The translations under genes and the position numbers were made by a program. A stretch of 64,000 bases of DNA, taken from NCBI RefSeq assembly GCF_900116765.1, contig NZ_UETC01000003.1, positions 248,001 through 312,000 of the forward strand. Reading direction: 5' to 3'. This DNA is from Jannaschia seohaensis (GTDB taxonomy: Bacteria; Pseudomonadota; Alphaproteobacteria; Rhodobacterales; Rhodobacteraceae). Below the pieces are notes generated by a model that saw only the letters and a list, made by a program, of their open reading frames with translations, did no database searches and was not told where the DNA came from. Below are positions 10,051 to 22,931 of this stretch, piece after piece. Within the stretch, counting starts at the first letter, position 1. The number at the start of each line of letters is the position of its first letter.

Positions 10051-10887
10051 TTAGCCCGCGACCTTCGGCAGGTCGATCTGAGCGACCTGCTCGGAGATCG
10101 GCGCGACCGAGAGGGGATGCGTCTCGCTCTCGTGCTGTTCGGGCGCGCCGATGGGTTGCCAGACGCGGTCCTTGTAGATCTCCAGCGCCTTGAAATGCGC
10201 CTTGTAGCCCATCTTCGGCGAACCCGGGACCCAATAGCCTAGATAGACGTAAGGCAGACCGGCCTCGCGGGCGAGCGCCACGTGATCGAGAATGATATGG
10301 GTGCCCAGCGAGTCCTGCGGCAAGTCCGGATCGTAGAACGAATAGACCATCGACAGCCCGTCATCGAGCACGTCGGTCAGACAGACGGCGCGGAGCCGCG
10401 GGGTCGTCTCCGGGTCGGCGGGATCCTCGCCATCGTCCCAATATTCGATCACGCGGGTGCGGATCGGGGTTTCCTCGATCATCGCCGCGAATTCGAAGAT
10501 GTCCATGTCGGCCATGCCGCCATCGGCATGGCGCGTCTCCAGGTAATGGCGGAAGAGCGCGAATTGCGCCTCGGTCGCCCAGGGGGAGGACACCTCCCGC
10601 CGGAGGCGTGCGTTGCGGCGCAGCACCTTGCGCTGGGAGCGGTTGGGCGCGAAGTCCGCGACCCGAATGCGCGCTGAAAGGCAGGCGGTGCAATCCGCGC
10701 AGGACGGTCGGTAGAGTACGTTCTGCGAGCGCCGGAATCCCTGTTTGCTGAGCTTGTCGTTCAAGTCCGCCGCGCCCGATCCCTGCAATGCGGTGAACAG
10801 CTTGCGCTCCCGCCGTCCTTCCAGGTAGGGGCAGGCCTGGGGTGCCGTCACGTAGAATTGCGGCGTAAGCGGCAGGCTGTGGCGCAT
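10051..10887 (-). CDS. bpt: Aspartate/glutamate leucyltransferase (bacterial N-end rule transferase)
   Basis: Bpt adds Leu from Leu-tRNA to N-terminal Asp or Glu so that ClpS-ClpAP can degrade the protein. The 278 residues show the ATE-type N-terminal region with conserved cysteines ([13 protein letters not shown] near residue 20, [13 protein letters not shown] near residue 62) and the C-terminal GNAT-like transferase core ([40 protein letters not shown]). Older annotation would read 'arginyltransferase'; bacterial members of this length have been shown to transfer leucine. It is a single gene, convergent with the preceding deacetylase-like gene across 20 nt. Confidence 0.92.
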   Translation of the reverse strand: MRHSLPLTPQFYVTAPQACPYLEGRRERKLFTALQGSGAADLNDKLSKQGFRRSQNVLYRPSCADCTACLSARIRVADFAPNRSQRKVLRRNARLRREVSSPWATEAQFALFRHYLETRHADGGMADMDIFEFAAMIEETPIRTRVIEYWDDGEDPADPETTPRLRAVCLTDVLDDGLSMVYSFYDPDLPQDSLGTHIILDHVALAREAGLPYVYLGYWVPGSPKMGYKAHFKALEIYKDRVWQPIGAPEQHESETHPLSVAPISEQVAQIDLPKVAG

Positions 10888-11102
10888 GCGAAGGTTCCTC
10901 GGTCTTTCCCGGAGCCTAGCCGGGGGCCGCGACAGGTCAATCGCTTTTGCGGCAAGGTTGGGGCAGCTTCGACACTGATCAGCGCCGGATCCGGGTCAAT
11001 CCGGCCCGTACAGCCGTATCGTCGCATGGGCAGGGACCGTCCCTTTCAGCAACGCCCGGAGAGAACTCGGACCAAGGAAACATGTCCGTGAAGCAGGGAC
11101 CG

Positions 11103-12692
11103 CTAGCCCGAAACTCGGAGGACGCGTCCTTCGGCCGGCAGAAGCTTCCCTTCGGGCCGAGCCGTGTCCGCGACGGTCGAGATCAGCAGGTCGCCCCGGA
11201 CGGGCAGGTCGGTGGTTTCCTCGGAAAAGGTCAGCGCGACGGCGCAGACCTGCGCCCCGTGAGAGCGCCGATAGAGAAGCAGCTTTTCGTCCGCGCGGAC
11301 CGTCTCATAGTCTCCCAGCGACAGCGCGGGGATGTCGCGGCGCAACCGGATCAGGTCCCGATGGAGGGACAGCATCGACGCCGAATCCTCCGCTTGGCGC
11401 GCGACCGTCATCTCTGGTAGCGCGTCGATCCGCAGCCAGGGATCGCCCGTGGTGAAGCCCGCAATCGGACCGATCTCCCAGGCGAGGGGCGTCCGCACCG
11501 GATCGCGCCCCAGCCCATGCCCGGGGCTGTTGCGTTCCCAAGGATCCTGGGCGCGCTCGGACGGGATCGGGACGCTTTCAATGCCGAGTTCCTCCCCCTG
11601 ATAGATCGTCGGCGTTCCGCGCAGGGTCAGGTGCAGCATGGCGGCGAGCCGGGCGCCCGCGCGGCCCCAGCGGGAGGCGACGCGCGTCCGGTCATGGTTG
11701 CCCAAAACCCAGTTGGGCCAGGCGCCCGGGGGAAGCACGGCTTCGTAGCGCTCCGCCAATTCGGCGATCTTCCGAGGATCCCAGGGCGCGCCGATCAGGT
11801 GGAAGTTATGCGGGATATGCAGCTCCGGCCGGTCCCCGCTGACATAGTGAGGGCCATGTCGGCGAAGGGGACATAGGTCTCGCCCAGCAGCAGACGCCCC
11901 CCCGCAGGCATCGGCGACGGCCCGCATCTCGGCGATGGCCTCGTGCACGAAGGGGCCGTTCTTCTGCATCGTTCAAAGATAACGCTCGCTCGACGGACGG
12001 CCCGCGTGCCAGTCGGGGTTGGGCGGGTTGTCGCGGAAAAGGGCATCCTTGCCGATCTGGTCGACCGCATCGATGCGAAGCCCGTCGACACCCCGGTCGA
12101 ACCAGAGCCGCATGATCTCCGTCATCGCCGCTCGGACCTGCGCGTTGCGCCGGTTCAGCTCGGGCTGCTCGCGCAGATGCGCGTGGCTGTAATGTTGCCC
12201 GCTCGCCGGATCGAAGGTCCAGGCAGGGCCGCCGAACTCGCTCAGCCAGTTGTTCGGAGGGCCGCCATCCTCGGCCGCATCGCGCCAGATATGCCAGCCG
12301 CGCTTCTCCGCGTCATGCCCGCGACGGCTATCAAGGAGACAGGGATGCTGGTCCGAGGTGTGGCAGGGCACGAAATCCAGGATGATCTTCAGGCCCTTGG
12401 AATGCGCGGCCTCGACGAGGCGCTCGAAGTCATCGAGCGTCCCGAAGATCGGGTCGATGCCGGTATGGTCGGAGATGTCGTGGCCGAAATCGACCATCGG
12501 AGACGGGTAGATCGGCGAGATCCAGACGCCATCGATGTCTAGCTCCGCCAAGTATGCAAGCTTCGCGGTGATCCCGCCCAGATCGCCGATGCCATCGCCG
12601 TCGCTATCGGCGAAGGACCGGGGGTAGCTTTGATAAGGGATGCCCGGTTTCCACCAAGGGGCCTCGGCGTCGGAGGCCGTGGCGTCTGTGAT
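11103..12692 (-). pseudogene. Decayed alpha-glucosidase (glycoside hydrolase family 13)
   Basis: The remnant covers a whole GH13 oligo-1,6-/alpha-glucosidase: WWKPGIPYQSYPRSF near the start, GLRIDAV (nucleophile Asp), LLLGETY (acid/base Glu) and LGNHD. Four separate lesions are visible. The expected start codon reads ATC at 12692-12690, with an in-frame TAG four codons upstream and no usable start before a TTG at codon 48. An in-frame TGA at 11973-11975 interrupts the middle. A run of seven G near 11889 shifts the frame by +1. A lost base about 45-50 nt later restores it, so GETYVPFADMAL falls out of frame between intact halves. The NHTS motif of region I also reads CHTS. No maltose transporter genes flank it. 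Confidence 0.85.
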
Positions 12693-12821
12693 GTCCGGAG
12701 GCTACGCTCGACCGCGCCTCCCGACAACGCTCGGGGCGAGCGACGGGGGCGCGGCTCTGGCATTTCTCGCTTGGGCCGCGGAGCAGCCGGCGGTGCGGGG
12801 CCGACGGCTGTGCCAGCCGGG

Positions 12822-13277
12822 TCAGGCCGGGCGGTTGATCGCCGCCGAGCCCAGTAAGAGGTCCGTCAGACCTTGGCGCCGGTCGGTGACCAGCATCGCC
12901 ACTACCGAGGCCAGCGCGGGCAGCACGAACGAAATCGAGGCGTAGTAGCCGATCAGGTGCAGAACCGTGGTCCCGCCGTCGAAGCGCCGCCCGTGATGGT
13001 CGCGCAGCTCGATCCCCATCAGCCGCATTCCCCAGGTGGCCGATTGGTTCGCCACCGTCGAGACGCGATAGATCACCTCGACAAAGAGGAAGGCGAGGGG
13101 CCAGAAGAACCAGGCCAGCGACAGCGTGAGGATGCCCAGCAGAAACGTCGCGAAGGTGACCAACAGAAGGTCGACCAACCAGGCGAAGGCCCGCTTGACG
13201 ACGACGCCGTCGTAGAATTGCGGCTCGTGATAGGGGTCGGGCAGGCCGCTGCGGGCGCGGTCGTCGAGATAGCTCAT
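12822..13277 (-). CDS. RDD family membrane protein
   Basis: A 151-residue inner-membrane protein with an RDD domain. The first conserved basic patch is VVVKRAFAWLVDLLLV near residue 25, followed by two or three more hydrophobic segments (FLLGILTLSLAWFFWPLAF, ISFVLPALASVVAML) and the closing RRQGLTDLLLGSAAI. Some family members are reported to take part in Na+/H+ exchange, but a short single-domain member gives no basis for a specific role. It lies 62 nt downstream of the DUF2852 gene in the same direction, with a 22-nt palindrome in the gap. Confidence 0.85.
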   Translation of the reverse strand: MSYLDDRARSGLPDPYHEPQFYDGVVVKRAFAWLVDLLLVTFATFLLGILTLSLAWFFWPLAFLFVEVIYRVSTVANQSATWGMRLMGIELRDHHGRRFDGGTTVLHLIGYYASISFVLPALASVVAMLVTDRRQGLTDLLLGSAAINRPA

Positions 13278-13309
13278 GTCTCTCTCTTGGGGATGGAATG
13301 TCGGGGAGA

Positions 13310-13331
13310 GCCCGGCCCCGCGGGGCCGGGC
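13310..13331. other. Perfect 22-nt GC palindrome between DUF2852 and RDD genes
   Basis: Positions 13310-13331 form an 11-bp perfect self-complementary stem (arm GCCCGGCCCCG) just after the DUF2852 stop. There is no T-run on either side, so it fits an RNA processing or stabilising stem, or a weak attenuator before the RDD gene, better than a classical terminator. Confidence 0.6.
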
Positions 13332-13339
13332 AGCGGCGC

Positions 13340-13768
13340 TCAGGCGTCGACCGTCGTGTCGTCGCCGGAACGTTTTGCCCGGTCGGCCATGAACTGGTCG
13401 AACTCGGCCTTGTCCTTGGCCTCGCGCAGACGCTGCAGATAGGCTTCGAAGGCTTCCTGCTCCTCTTCGAGACGGCGCAGCGTGTCGGCCTTGTAGCTGT
13501 CGAAGGCTGCATTCCCGGAGGAGCGCATCCCGCGCATGGCATCACGGGCGCGGCGCGAGGTGCAGGACATCGAGGTTCCGGTTCGGCTGAACATACGTTT
13601 GCTCCAGATCAGGTAGGCGAGAAGGGCGAGACCGACGGGCCAGAAGAAGATGAAGCCCAGGACCATGACGGCGATCCAGGCGCCCTTGCCACGTTCGTCG
13701 AGCCAGGCTTCGGTACGGGTGAACCAGTTGCCGCGCGACATGTCGGCATAGGCGGGGGAGGGGGTCAT
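13340..13768 (-). CDS. DUF2852 family small membrane protein
   Basis: A 142-residue protein of the DUF2852 family, common in Alphaproteobacteria and of unknown function. A short N-terminal region (MTPSPAYADMSRGNWF) is followed by one strong membrane segment (AWIAVMVLGFIFFWPVGLAL, about residues 28-50) and a charged, coiled-coil-like cytoplasmic tail rich in Glu, Arg and Lys (LRRLEEEQEAFEAYLQRLRE). The ATG at 13768 is chosen because ACGGAG lies 8-9 nt upstream; the frame opens further to 13876 without a good ribosome site. An ATGTGAA inverted repeat lies in the leader. Confidence 0.82.
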   Translation of the reverse strand: MTPSPAYADMSRGNWFTRTEAWLDERGKGAWIAVMVLGFIFFWPVGLALLAYLIWSKRMFSRTGTSMSCTSRRARDAMRGMRSSGNAAFDSYKADTLRRLEEEQEAFEAYLQRLREAKDKAEFDQFMADRAKRSGDDTTVDA

Positions 13769-13790
13769 CTGCTGATCTCCGTTGGCGTTG

Positions 13791-13809
13791 ATGTGAATTC
13801 CTTTCACAT
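13791..13809. promoter_or_regulatory. Inverted repeat upstream of the DUF2852 gene
   Basis: ATGTGAA-N5-TTCACAT, 7-bp perfect arms, 23-41 nt upstream of the start at 13768. It resembles a CRP/FNR-type TGTGA-TCACA site but has a 7-nt rather than 6-nt centre, so the binding protein is uncertain. Confidence 0.4.
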
Positions 13810-14019
13810 TACCGGAGATGGGAACCGGCAAAGAAGGCTGCAAGGGGTTCAAAGGAAAAAAGTTAATAGGCTTCACATGGGGGTGGGAACAAGGAGGAAA
13901 GTCAGCACCTTATCACCGTAAACCTTTGCTCTCGATCCGGTCGAATATGACCGCCAGCACGCTTTCTGCCCTCGCACGGAGAGCACTGCCTACCGGTTCC
14001 GCTGCAAAGTCGAGTCGTC

Positions 14020-14931
14020 TCAAAGGTGCTCTTGTAGAAACGACCTCTGAACCTGCGAGGCTTCGTCGAACAACTCGGATGGATGCCACAGCAGACCAAA
14101 GTGCCCGCCGGCGATCTCGTACTTCCGCTTGGGGCCGGAGATGAGACCGTAGACATGCCGAGCGACCTCGGGATTGGCATTGGGGATCTCGTCCTCGAAA
14201 GACAGGATCACCAAGGTGGGCACTTTGACGTGGGCGGCACAGTGGACAACGCTGTAGGGCGTGTCGAGTTGCATGACGGAACGCTGGACGTCGTTCTCCC
14301 ACCCGCTGTTCAGCCGCGAACCGTGTTCGATGAACCACCGCCAGGCTGACAGCTCGTCGAACTGGCAGGGCTGACGCATCGGGTCTGGCATCACCACGGG
14401 CGTGCGCGCCGTCGTGTCCCGCGGCCAGCCCATGATGTCGTCCGAGTCGAGAAGTGCGGCATAGGCCGCGAAAGCGGAGCCATCGGTGTCAGGTGGCGGC
14501 ACGTCCTTGCCGCAGCCGGGTACCTGGGCAATCACGGCGGCGGGCCGATCATCGACTGCTGCAACCAAGAACGAGACATTGGCCGACAGGCTGTCGCCCC
14601 AGATCGCGATCCGCCGCGCGTCGATGCCAGGCCGGGCCGAGAGGGCCGTCAGCGCGTCGCGATAGCCCTTGGCCTGAAAGAAGTGGTTGATCTCTCGACG
14701 GGGGGCGCCATCGCTCGCGCCGAAGCCCCGATGGTCGTAGACAAGGGCGGCAAAGCCGGCTTCGGCAAAAATCTCCGCGTATTTGTCGATGGTCATGGTC
14801 CGGGTCGCTGTGAACCCATGGGTCATGATCACGGCGGGCATGGCTCCGTCACGGCCCTCCGGCAGATAAAGCCAGCCCCGAAGTGTCGCGCCGAGCGATG
14901 GAAACTCGAAGTCCTCTCGCCGATAGCCCAT
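14020..14931 (-). CDS. Alpha/beta hydrolase (dienelactone-hydrolase-like or peptidase-S15-like)
   Basis: A soluble 303-residue alpha/beta hydrolase. The oxyanion region VIMTHGFTATRTMTI lies near residue 35, followed by VYDHRGFGASDGAPR, the nucleophile elbow GDSLSA (Ser near residue 115), an acidic segment (LSFEDEIPNANPEVA) and the catalytic His in GGHFGLLWHP. The arrangement fits esterases and C-C hydrolases acting on small molecules; the substrate cannot be read. Together with the SnoaL-like gene upstream it sits in a stretch that looks less G+C rich than its neighbours, so it may have been acquired as a pair. The 14932-15014 gap holds no gene. Confidence 0.82.
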   Translation of the reverse strand: MGYRREDFEFPSLGATLRGWLYLPEGRDGAMPAVIMTHGFTATRTMTIDKYAEIFAEAGFAALVYDHRGFGASDGAPRREINHFFQAKGYRDALTALSARPGIDARRIAIWGDSLSANVSFLVAAVDDRPAAVIAQVPGCGKDVPPPDTDGSAFAAYAALLDSDDIMGWPRDTTARTPVVMPDPMRQPCQFDELSAWRWFIEHGSRLNSGWENDVQRSVMQLDTPYSVVHCAAHVKVPTLVILSFEDEIPNANPEVARHVYGLISGPKRKYEIAGGHFGLLWHPSELFDEASQVQRSFLQEHL

Positions 14932-15014
14932 CTTCGTCCTCCGAGTTTCGAATTTCTCTGAGTCTTACTGAAAAATGGAAATCGTGTTTCGCGATGGGGC
15001 GCGATTGATGCGGA

Positions 15015-15401
15015 TCACTGATGCATCAACGAGCAGAGGATCGCCCATTCGTCGTCCCGCCGGGTGATCACATACGTTTGGCGCCAAGCACGGATGACGG
15101 AGCCATCCTTGCGCAGCATTCTCCAGCGACAGGTCAAACGCGCGGACGCGGCGCCCAGTCCAGCGACCTCCAAATCGTCGAAGGCAAAGGACGTCATGCC
15201 GTCATGCTGATATTTCGGAACGACAACCGCGAAGAAATCCGACGTCTCGGCCTGGGTCGCGAAGGCCATGACCTCACCGTCGCCGCGCATCGTCACGCAG
15301 GGCGCATTGTAGAAGCTGGCGATCCGCTCAGCATCGAAGGCCTCGAACGCACCGATATAGGCGTTGAGAAATGTCTCGGCCTTCAAATGAATTTCGGACA
15401 C
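15015..15401 (-). CDS. SnoaL/NTF2-like fold protein
   Basis: A 128-residue cystatin-like (NTF2 superfamily) protein. The N-terminal helix pair (AETFLNAYIGAFEAFDAERIA), FYNAPCVTMRGDG and the closing strands TCRWRMLRKDGSVIRAWRQTYVI and EWAILCSLMHQ fit the SnoaL/DUF4440 pattern. Members include ketosteroid-isomerase-like enzymes and many of unknown role; no catalytic Asp/His set can be assigned with confidence. It is transcribed towards the alpha/beta hydrolase, with an 83-nt gap, and probably shares its origin. Confidence 0.7.
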   Translation of the reverse strand: MSEIHLKAETFLNAYIGAFEAFDAERIASFYNAPCVTMRGDGEVMAFATQAETSDFFAVVVPKYQHDGMTSFAFDDLEVAGLGAASARLTCRWRMLRKDGSVIRAWRQTYVITRRDDEWAILCSLMHQ

Positions 15402-15621
15402 TTGCGCGATCCAACTCTAACTTTACGCGAGGCTACTCGGCGCTTGGCGCTATGTCACCTGTGATGACCGGCCGCGTTCAGCGCTGAGCCAGCGTTGACA
15501 CGAGCGGACTTTTCGCCACCTGGCCGTGCGCCGTGTGCAGGCGCGCGCGTCAGAACCAGTCATTGGGGACGGTCCGTGCGGCGAAGCGCTTGAGGCGGGG
15601 CCAATTCGACCGGCCCCACCC

Positions 15622-16761
15622 TCAATACCCGCGCCAGATCCATCCGCCGCCGAAGACGCGGGTGCTCTCCATGTCGTAGAACACGCAGGCTTGGCCGGGG
15701 GACACGCCCTCTTCGGGGGTCAGCAGCTCCACCTCCGCCGTGCCGTCCGCCTTGGGCCGCAGGATCGCTTCGCGCGGGGGACGGGTGGAGCGGACCTTGA
15801 CGCCCACATGCCATTCGGGCCGCGAGGCCAGCGGCGCGTCGCCCAGCCAGTTGATCTCGCGGATCGGGACCAGCCGCGTGGCAAGGTGCGCCTTGGGGCC
15901 GACGACGACCTGCCGCGCCTCTGGGTCGAGCTTAACGACATAGAGCGGCTCGCTCAGCCCGCCGATGCCCAAGCCCCGGCGCTGACCAATCGTGTAGTGG
16001 ATCACGCCGTCGTGCCGGCCCAGCTCGCGCCCCTCCATGTCGACGATCGCGCCCGGCTCGCCCGCGCCGGGCCGCAGCTTTTCGATCACCGCCGCGTAGT
16101 CGCCATTCGGGACGAAGCAGATGTCCTGGCTGTCGGGCTTGTCGGCCACCGGCAGGCCGTAGCGCGCGGCCAGAGCCCGGGTCGCCGCCTTGTCCGGCAG
16201 GTGGCCCAGAGGAAACCGCAAATAGCTCAATTGCTCGGCGGTGGTCGAGAACAGGAAGTAGGACTGATCCCGCACCGGGTCGGCGGCGCGATGCAGCTCC
16301 GGCCCGTGCAGCCCGTCCTTGCGTTGGATGTAGTGGCCGGTCGCCATGCAATCGGCATCCAGATCCTTGGCCGTCTCCAGCAGGTCGCGGAACTTCACCC
16401 GCTCGTTGCAGCGGATGCAGGGAACCGGCGTGGCGCCGCCCAGATAGCTTTCGGCGAACTCGTCGATCACGGCCTCGCGGAAGGCATTCTCATAATCCAG
16501 AACGTAATGCGGAAAGCCCATCGTTTCGGCCACGCGGCGCGCATCATGGATGTCCCGGCCCGCGCAACAGGCGCCTTTCTTGGCCAGCGCCGCGCCGTGA
16601 TCGTAGAGTTGGAGCGTCACGCCGACGACGTCATAGCCCTCCTCGGCGAGCTGCGCGGCGACGACGGAACTGTCCACGCCGCCCGACATCGCGACGACGA
16701 CGCGGGTGTCGGCGGGCGCCTTGGGCAGTCCGAGAGAGTTGAGGGCGGTATCGAGAGGCAT
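15622..16761 (-). CDS. mnmA: tRNA-specific 2-thiouridylase MnmA
   Basis: Makes 2-thiouridine at wobble position 34 of tRNA-Lys, -Glu and -Gln. The 379 residues have the PP-loop MSGGVDSSV near residue 30, the catalytic Cys of KGACCAGRD and the second Cys of [11 protein letters not shown] near residues 120-130, followed by the GHYIQR and [12 protein letters not shown] segments and a C-terminal beta-barrel. The ATG at 16761 ([11 protein letters not shown]) is preferred to the longer frame to 16815. It is divergent from sciP. A 220-nt stretch downstream (15402-15621) shows no gene. Confidence 0.96.
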   Translation of the reverse strand: MPLDTALNSLGLPKAPADTRVVVAMSGGVDSSVVAAQLAEEGYDVVGVTLQLYDHGAALAKKGACCAGRDIHDARRVAETMGFPHYVLDYENAFREAVIDEFAESYLGGATPVPCIRCNERVKFRDLLETAKDLDADCMATGHYIQRKDGLHGPELHRAADPVRDQSYFLFSTTAEQLSYLRFPLGHLPDKAATRALAARYGLPVADKPDSQDICFVPNGDYAAVIEKLRPGAGEPGAIVDMEGRELGRHDGVIHYTIGQRRGLGIGGLSEPLYVVKLDPEARQVVVGPKAHLATRLVPIREINWLGDAPLASRPEWHVGVKVRSTRPPREAILRPKADGTAEVELLTPEEGVSPGQACVFYDMESTRVFGGGWIWRGY

Positions 16762-16886
16762 GGCGCACCTTAACGGTTGAGCCGCCCCATATAGGAAAAG
16801 TCGAAGCATTCTCAAGCGCGCGCTTCATCGGCGATTAACGCCCATTGGCCGACATGGAAGGGCTATCTATCAAGGAGGTGTAGGCG

Positions 16887-17171
16887 ATGTATCTCAGGAA
16901 AGGGCCGGGTCCGCGGGTCGTGACTCTGCCTGACGGCACACAGATGTCGCGCGCGGACCTGCCCCCGGCGGGGACAACCCGTTGGGTCGCGCGGCGTAAG
17001 GCTCTTGTCGTGATGGGAATCGAATCGGGACTGATCACGCTCGAAGAGGCGATGGAGCGCTATGAGCTTTCGGAGGAAGAATATGCTGAATGGGCAGCCG
17101 CCGTGTCCGCTCACGGGACGGACGGCCTCAAAACCACGATGATCCAGCACTTTCGGCAGGGACAGTCTTGA
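16887..17171 (+). CDS. sciP: SciP-type CtrA inhibitor (DUF1153)
   Basis: A 94-residue DUF1153 protein, the family of Caulobacter SciP, which binds CtrA and blocks its activation of target promoters in swarmer cells. A basic N-terminal region (MYLRKGPGPRVVTLPDG) precedes a helix-turn-helix-like core (RWVARRKALVVMGIESGLIT, LEEAMERYELSEEEYAEWAAAV), the family pattern. A strong AAGGAGGTG ribosome site lies 6 nt before the ATG. The gene ends 88 nt before ctrA in the same direction, so repressor and target are encoded side by side. The name rests on family and context. Confidence 0.9.
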   Translation: MYLRKGPGPRVVTLPDGTQMSRADLPPAGTTRWVARRKALVVMGIESGLITLEEAMERYELSEEEYAEWAAAVSAHGTDGLKTTMIQHFRQGQS

Positions 17172-17193
17172 TTACGTTCGCTGCTTCTTCATG

Positions 17194-17208
17194 GTAACGA
17201 TAAGTTAA
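17194..17208 (+). promoter_or_regulatory. CtrA-type box upstream of ctrA
   Basis: GTAA-CGATAAG-TTAA, one mismatch from TTAA-N7-TTAA, ending 51 nt before the ctrA ATG in the sciP-ctrA gap. It fits autoregulation of ctrA, which is known in Caulobacter. Confidence 0.6.
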
Positions 17209-17259
17209 CTAATTCCCGGGATGTTGCTGGAGAGTGACCCGTCCCCTTGGAGTTGAGAA

Positions 17260-22383
<5,124 letters not shown>

Positions 22384-22411
22384 CCGACCTGAAGCTAAAA
22401 TGTTCCCTTTT

Positions 22412-22426
22412 GTTCTCACAAAGTTC
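22412..22426 (+). promoter_or_regulatory. LexA operator (SOS box) upstream of a 41-aa membrane protein
   Basis: Perfect GTTC-TCACAAA-GTTC, the same pattern as the lexA operator at 4055-4069, located 28 nt after recG and 64 nt before the ATG of the small gene at 22491. The surrounding leader is notably AT-rich for this genome, as expected of a promoter. Confidence 0.85.
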
Positions 22427-22490
22427 TTTACAGAGCGTTTCCAGTTTGGAACAAAGGGGCAACAAGAGCAGCAAGTGAAGAGGACCGAAA

Positions 22491-22616
22491 ATGGCCCGCA
22501 CGATCCGCAAGACTTTTCACCTCCTCAAGCAGGAGCCGGTGTTCGACGTCCTCGGTGGCGTCTGGCTGGTGACGCTCCTGCTCAGCTTGCTGCACCTGCC
22601 CGCCCTCGTGGCCTGA
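22491..22616 (+). CDS. SOS-controlled 41-residue single-pass membrane protein
   Basis: A 41-residue ORF with AAGAGGA about 6 nt before its ATG, too short for usual gene callers. It starts with a basic amphipathic stretch (MARTIRKTFHLLKQEP, about residues 1-16) and continues with one hydrophobic segment (VLGGVWLVTLLLSLLHLPAL, about residues 20-39) that ends almost at the C-terminus. Basic residues precede the helix, so the N-terminus is probably cytoplasmic. The perfect SOS box upstream and two hairpins, the second a clear terminator, frame it as a single-gene damage-induced unit. Size, topology and control resemble Caulobacter SidA and DidA, SOS or damage-induced small division inhibitors, but I see no sequence basis for calling it an orthologue. 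Confidence 0.78.
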   Translation: MARTIRKTFHLLKQEPVFDVLGGVWLVTLLLSLLHLPALVA

Positions 22617-22728
22617 GCGTCCGCCACGCGTCTGCCGTTCCGAAATCTGCCTGCGTCCCTTTCGCCCGCCTCTGCCGGTTCCCCATTCCGGCCCCTCGGT
22701 CGCCCCGCTGCCCCTGGGTGCGACCGAC

Positions 22729-22753
22729 GCCGAAGGCCTCTGACACCTTCGGC
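22729..22753 (+). other. Stem-loop in the 3' region of the SOS-controlled transcript
   Basis: GCCGAAGG and CCTTCGGC form a perfect 8-bp stem with a 9-nt loop, 25 nt before the terminator stem. The 160 nt between the small gene's stop and the terminator hold no ORF, so this is either a long structured 3' UTR or part of a small RNA. Confidence 0.5.
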
Positions 22754-22777
22754 CCGGCGACACCGGATGCACCTTTC

Positions 22778-22814
22778 CCGCCGCCTCCCTTCGGGAGTGC
22801 GGCGGTTTTTTTTT
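22778..22814 (+). terminator. Intrinsic terminator after the SOS-controlled gene
   Basis: A 12-bp GC-rich stem (arm CCGCCGCCTCCC, with one bulged T on the return arm) with a TTC loop, followed by nine T. It is a strong rightward rho-independent terminator, and separates the small gene from the convergent MCP gene. Confidence 0.9.
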
Positions 22815-22931
22815 GAGGGGCGGCGCATGGCCCTCACGCGCGAGGGAAACCGTCCACCCGCATAGCCTCGGCCGCCTCGTCCCGCGGGGACACTGCCCGG
22901 ACCATTGCGACGGAGCGCTCCCCCACCGCGC

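Noticed and set aside
11795-12091. Separate 98-residue ORF in the alpha-glucosidase region
   Set aside because: Its readable part is the frame-shifted island of the GH13 pseudogene; the rest is out-of-frame noise.
16836-16860. TTAA motif near the mnmA-sciP divergent promoters as a CtrA site
   Set aside because: Only one half-site is present; nothing resembling TTAA lies 7 nt away.
22402-22415. Second GTTC pair (GTTC-N6-GTTC) overlapping the SOS box before the 41-aa gene
   Set aside because: The spacing is 6, not 7. Only the 22412-22426 pair fits the LexA consensus; the extra GTTC may be incidental.
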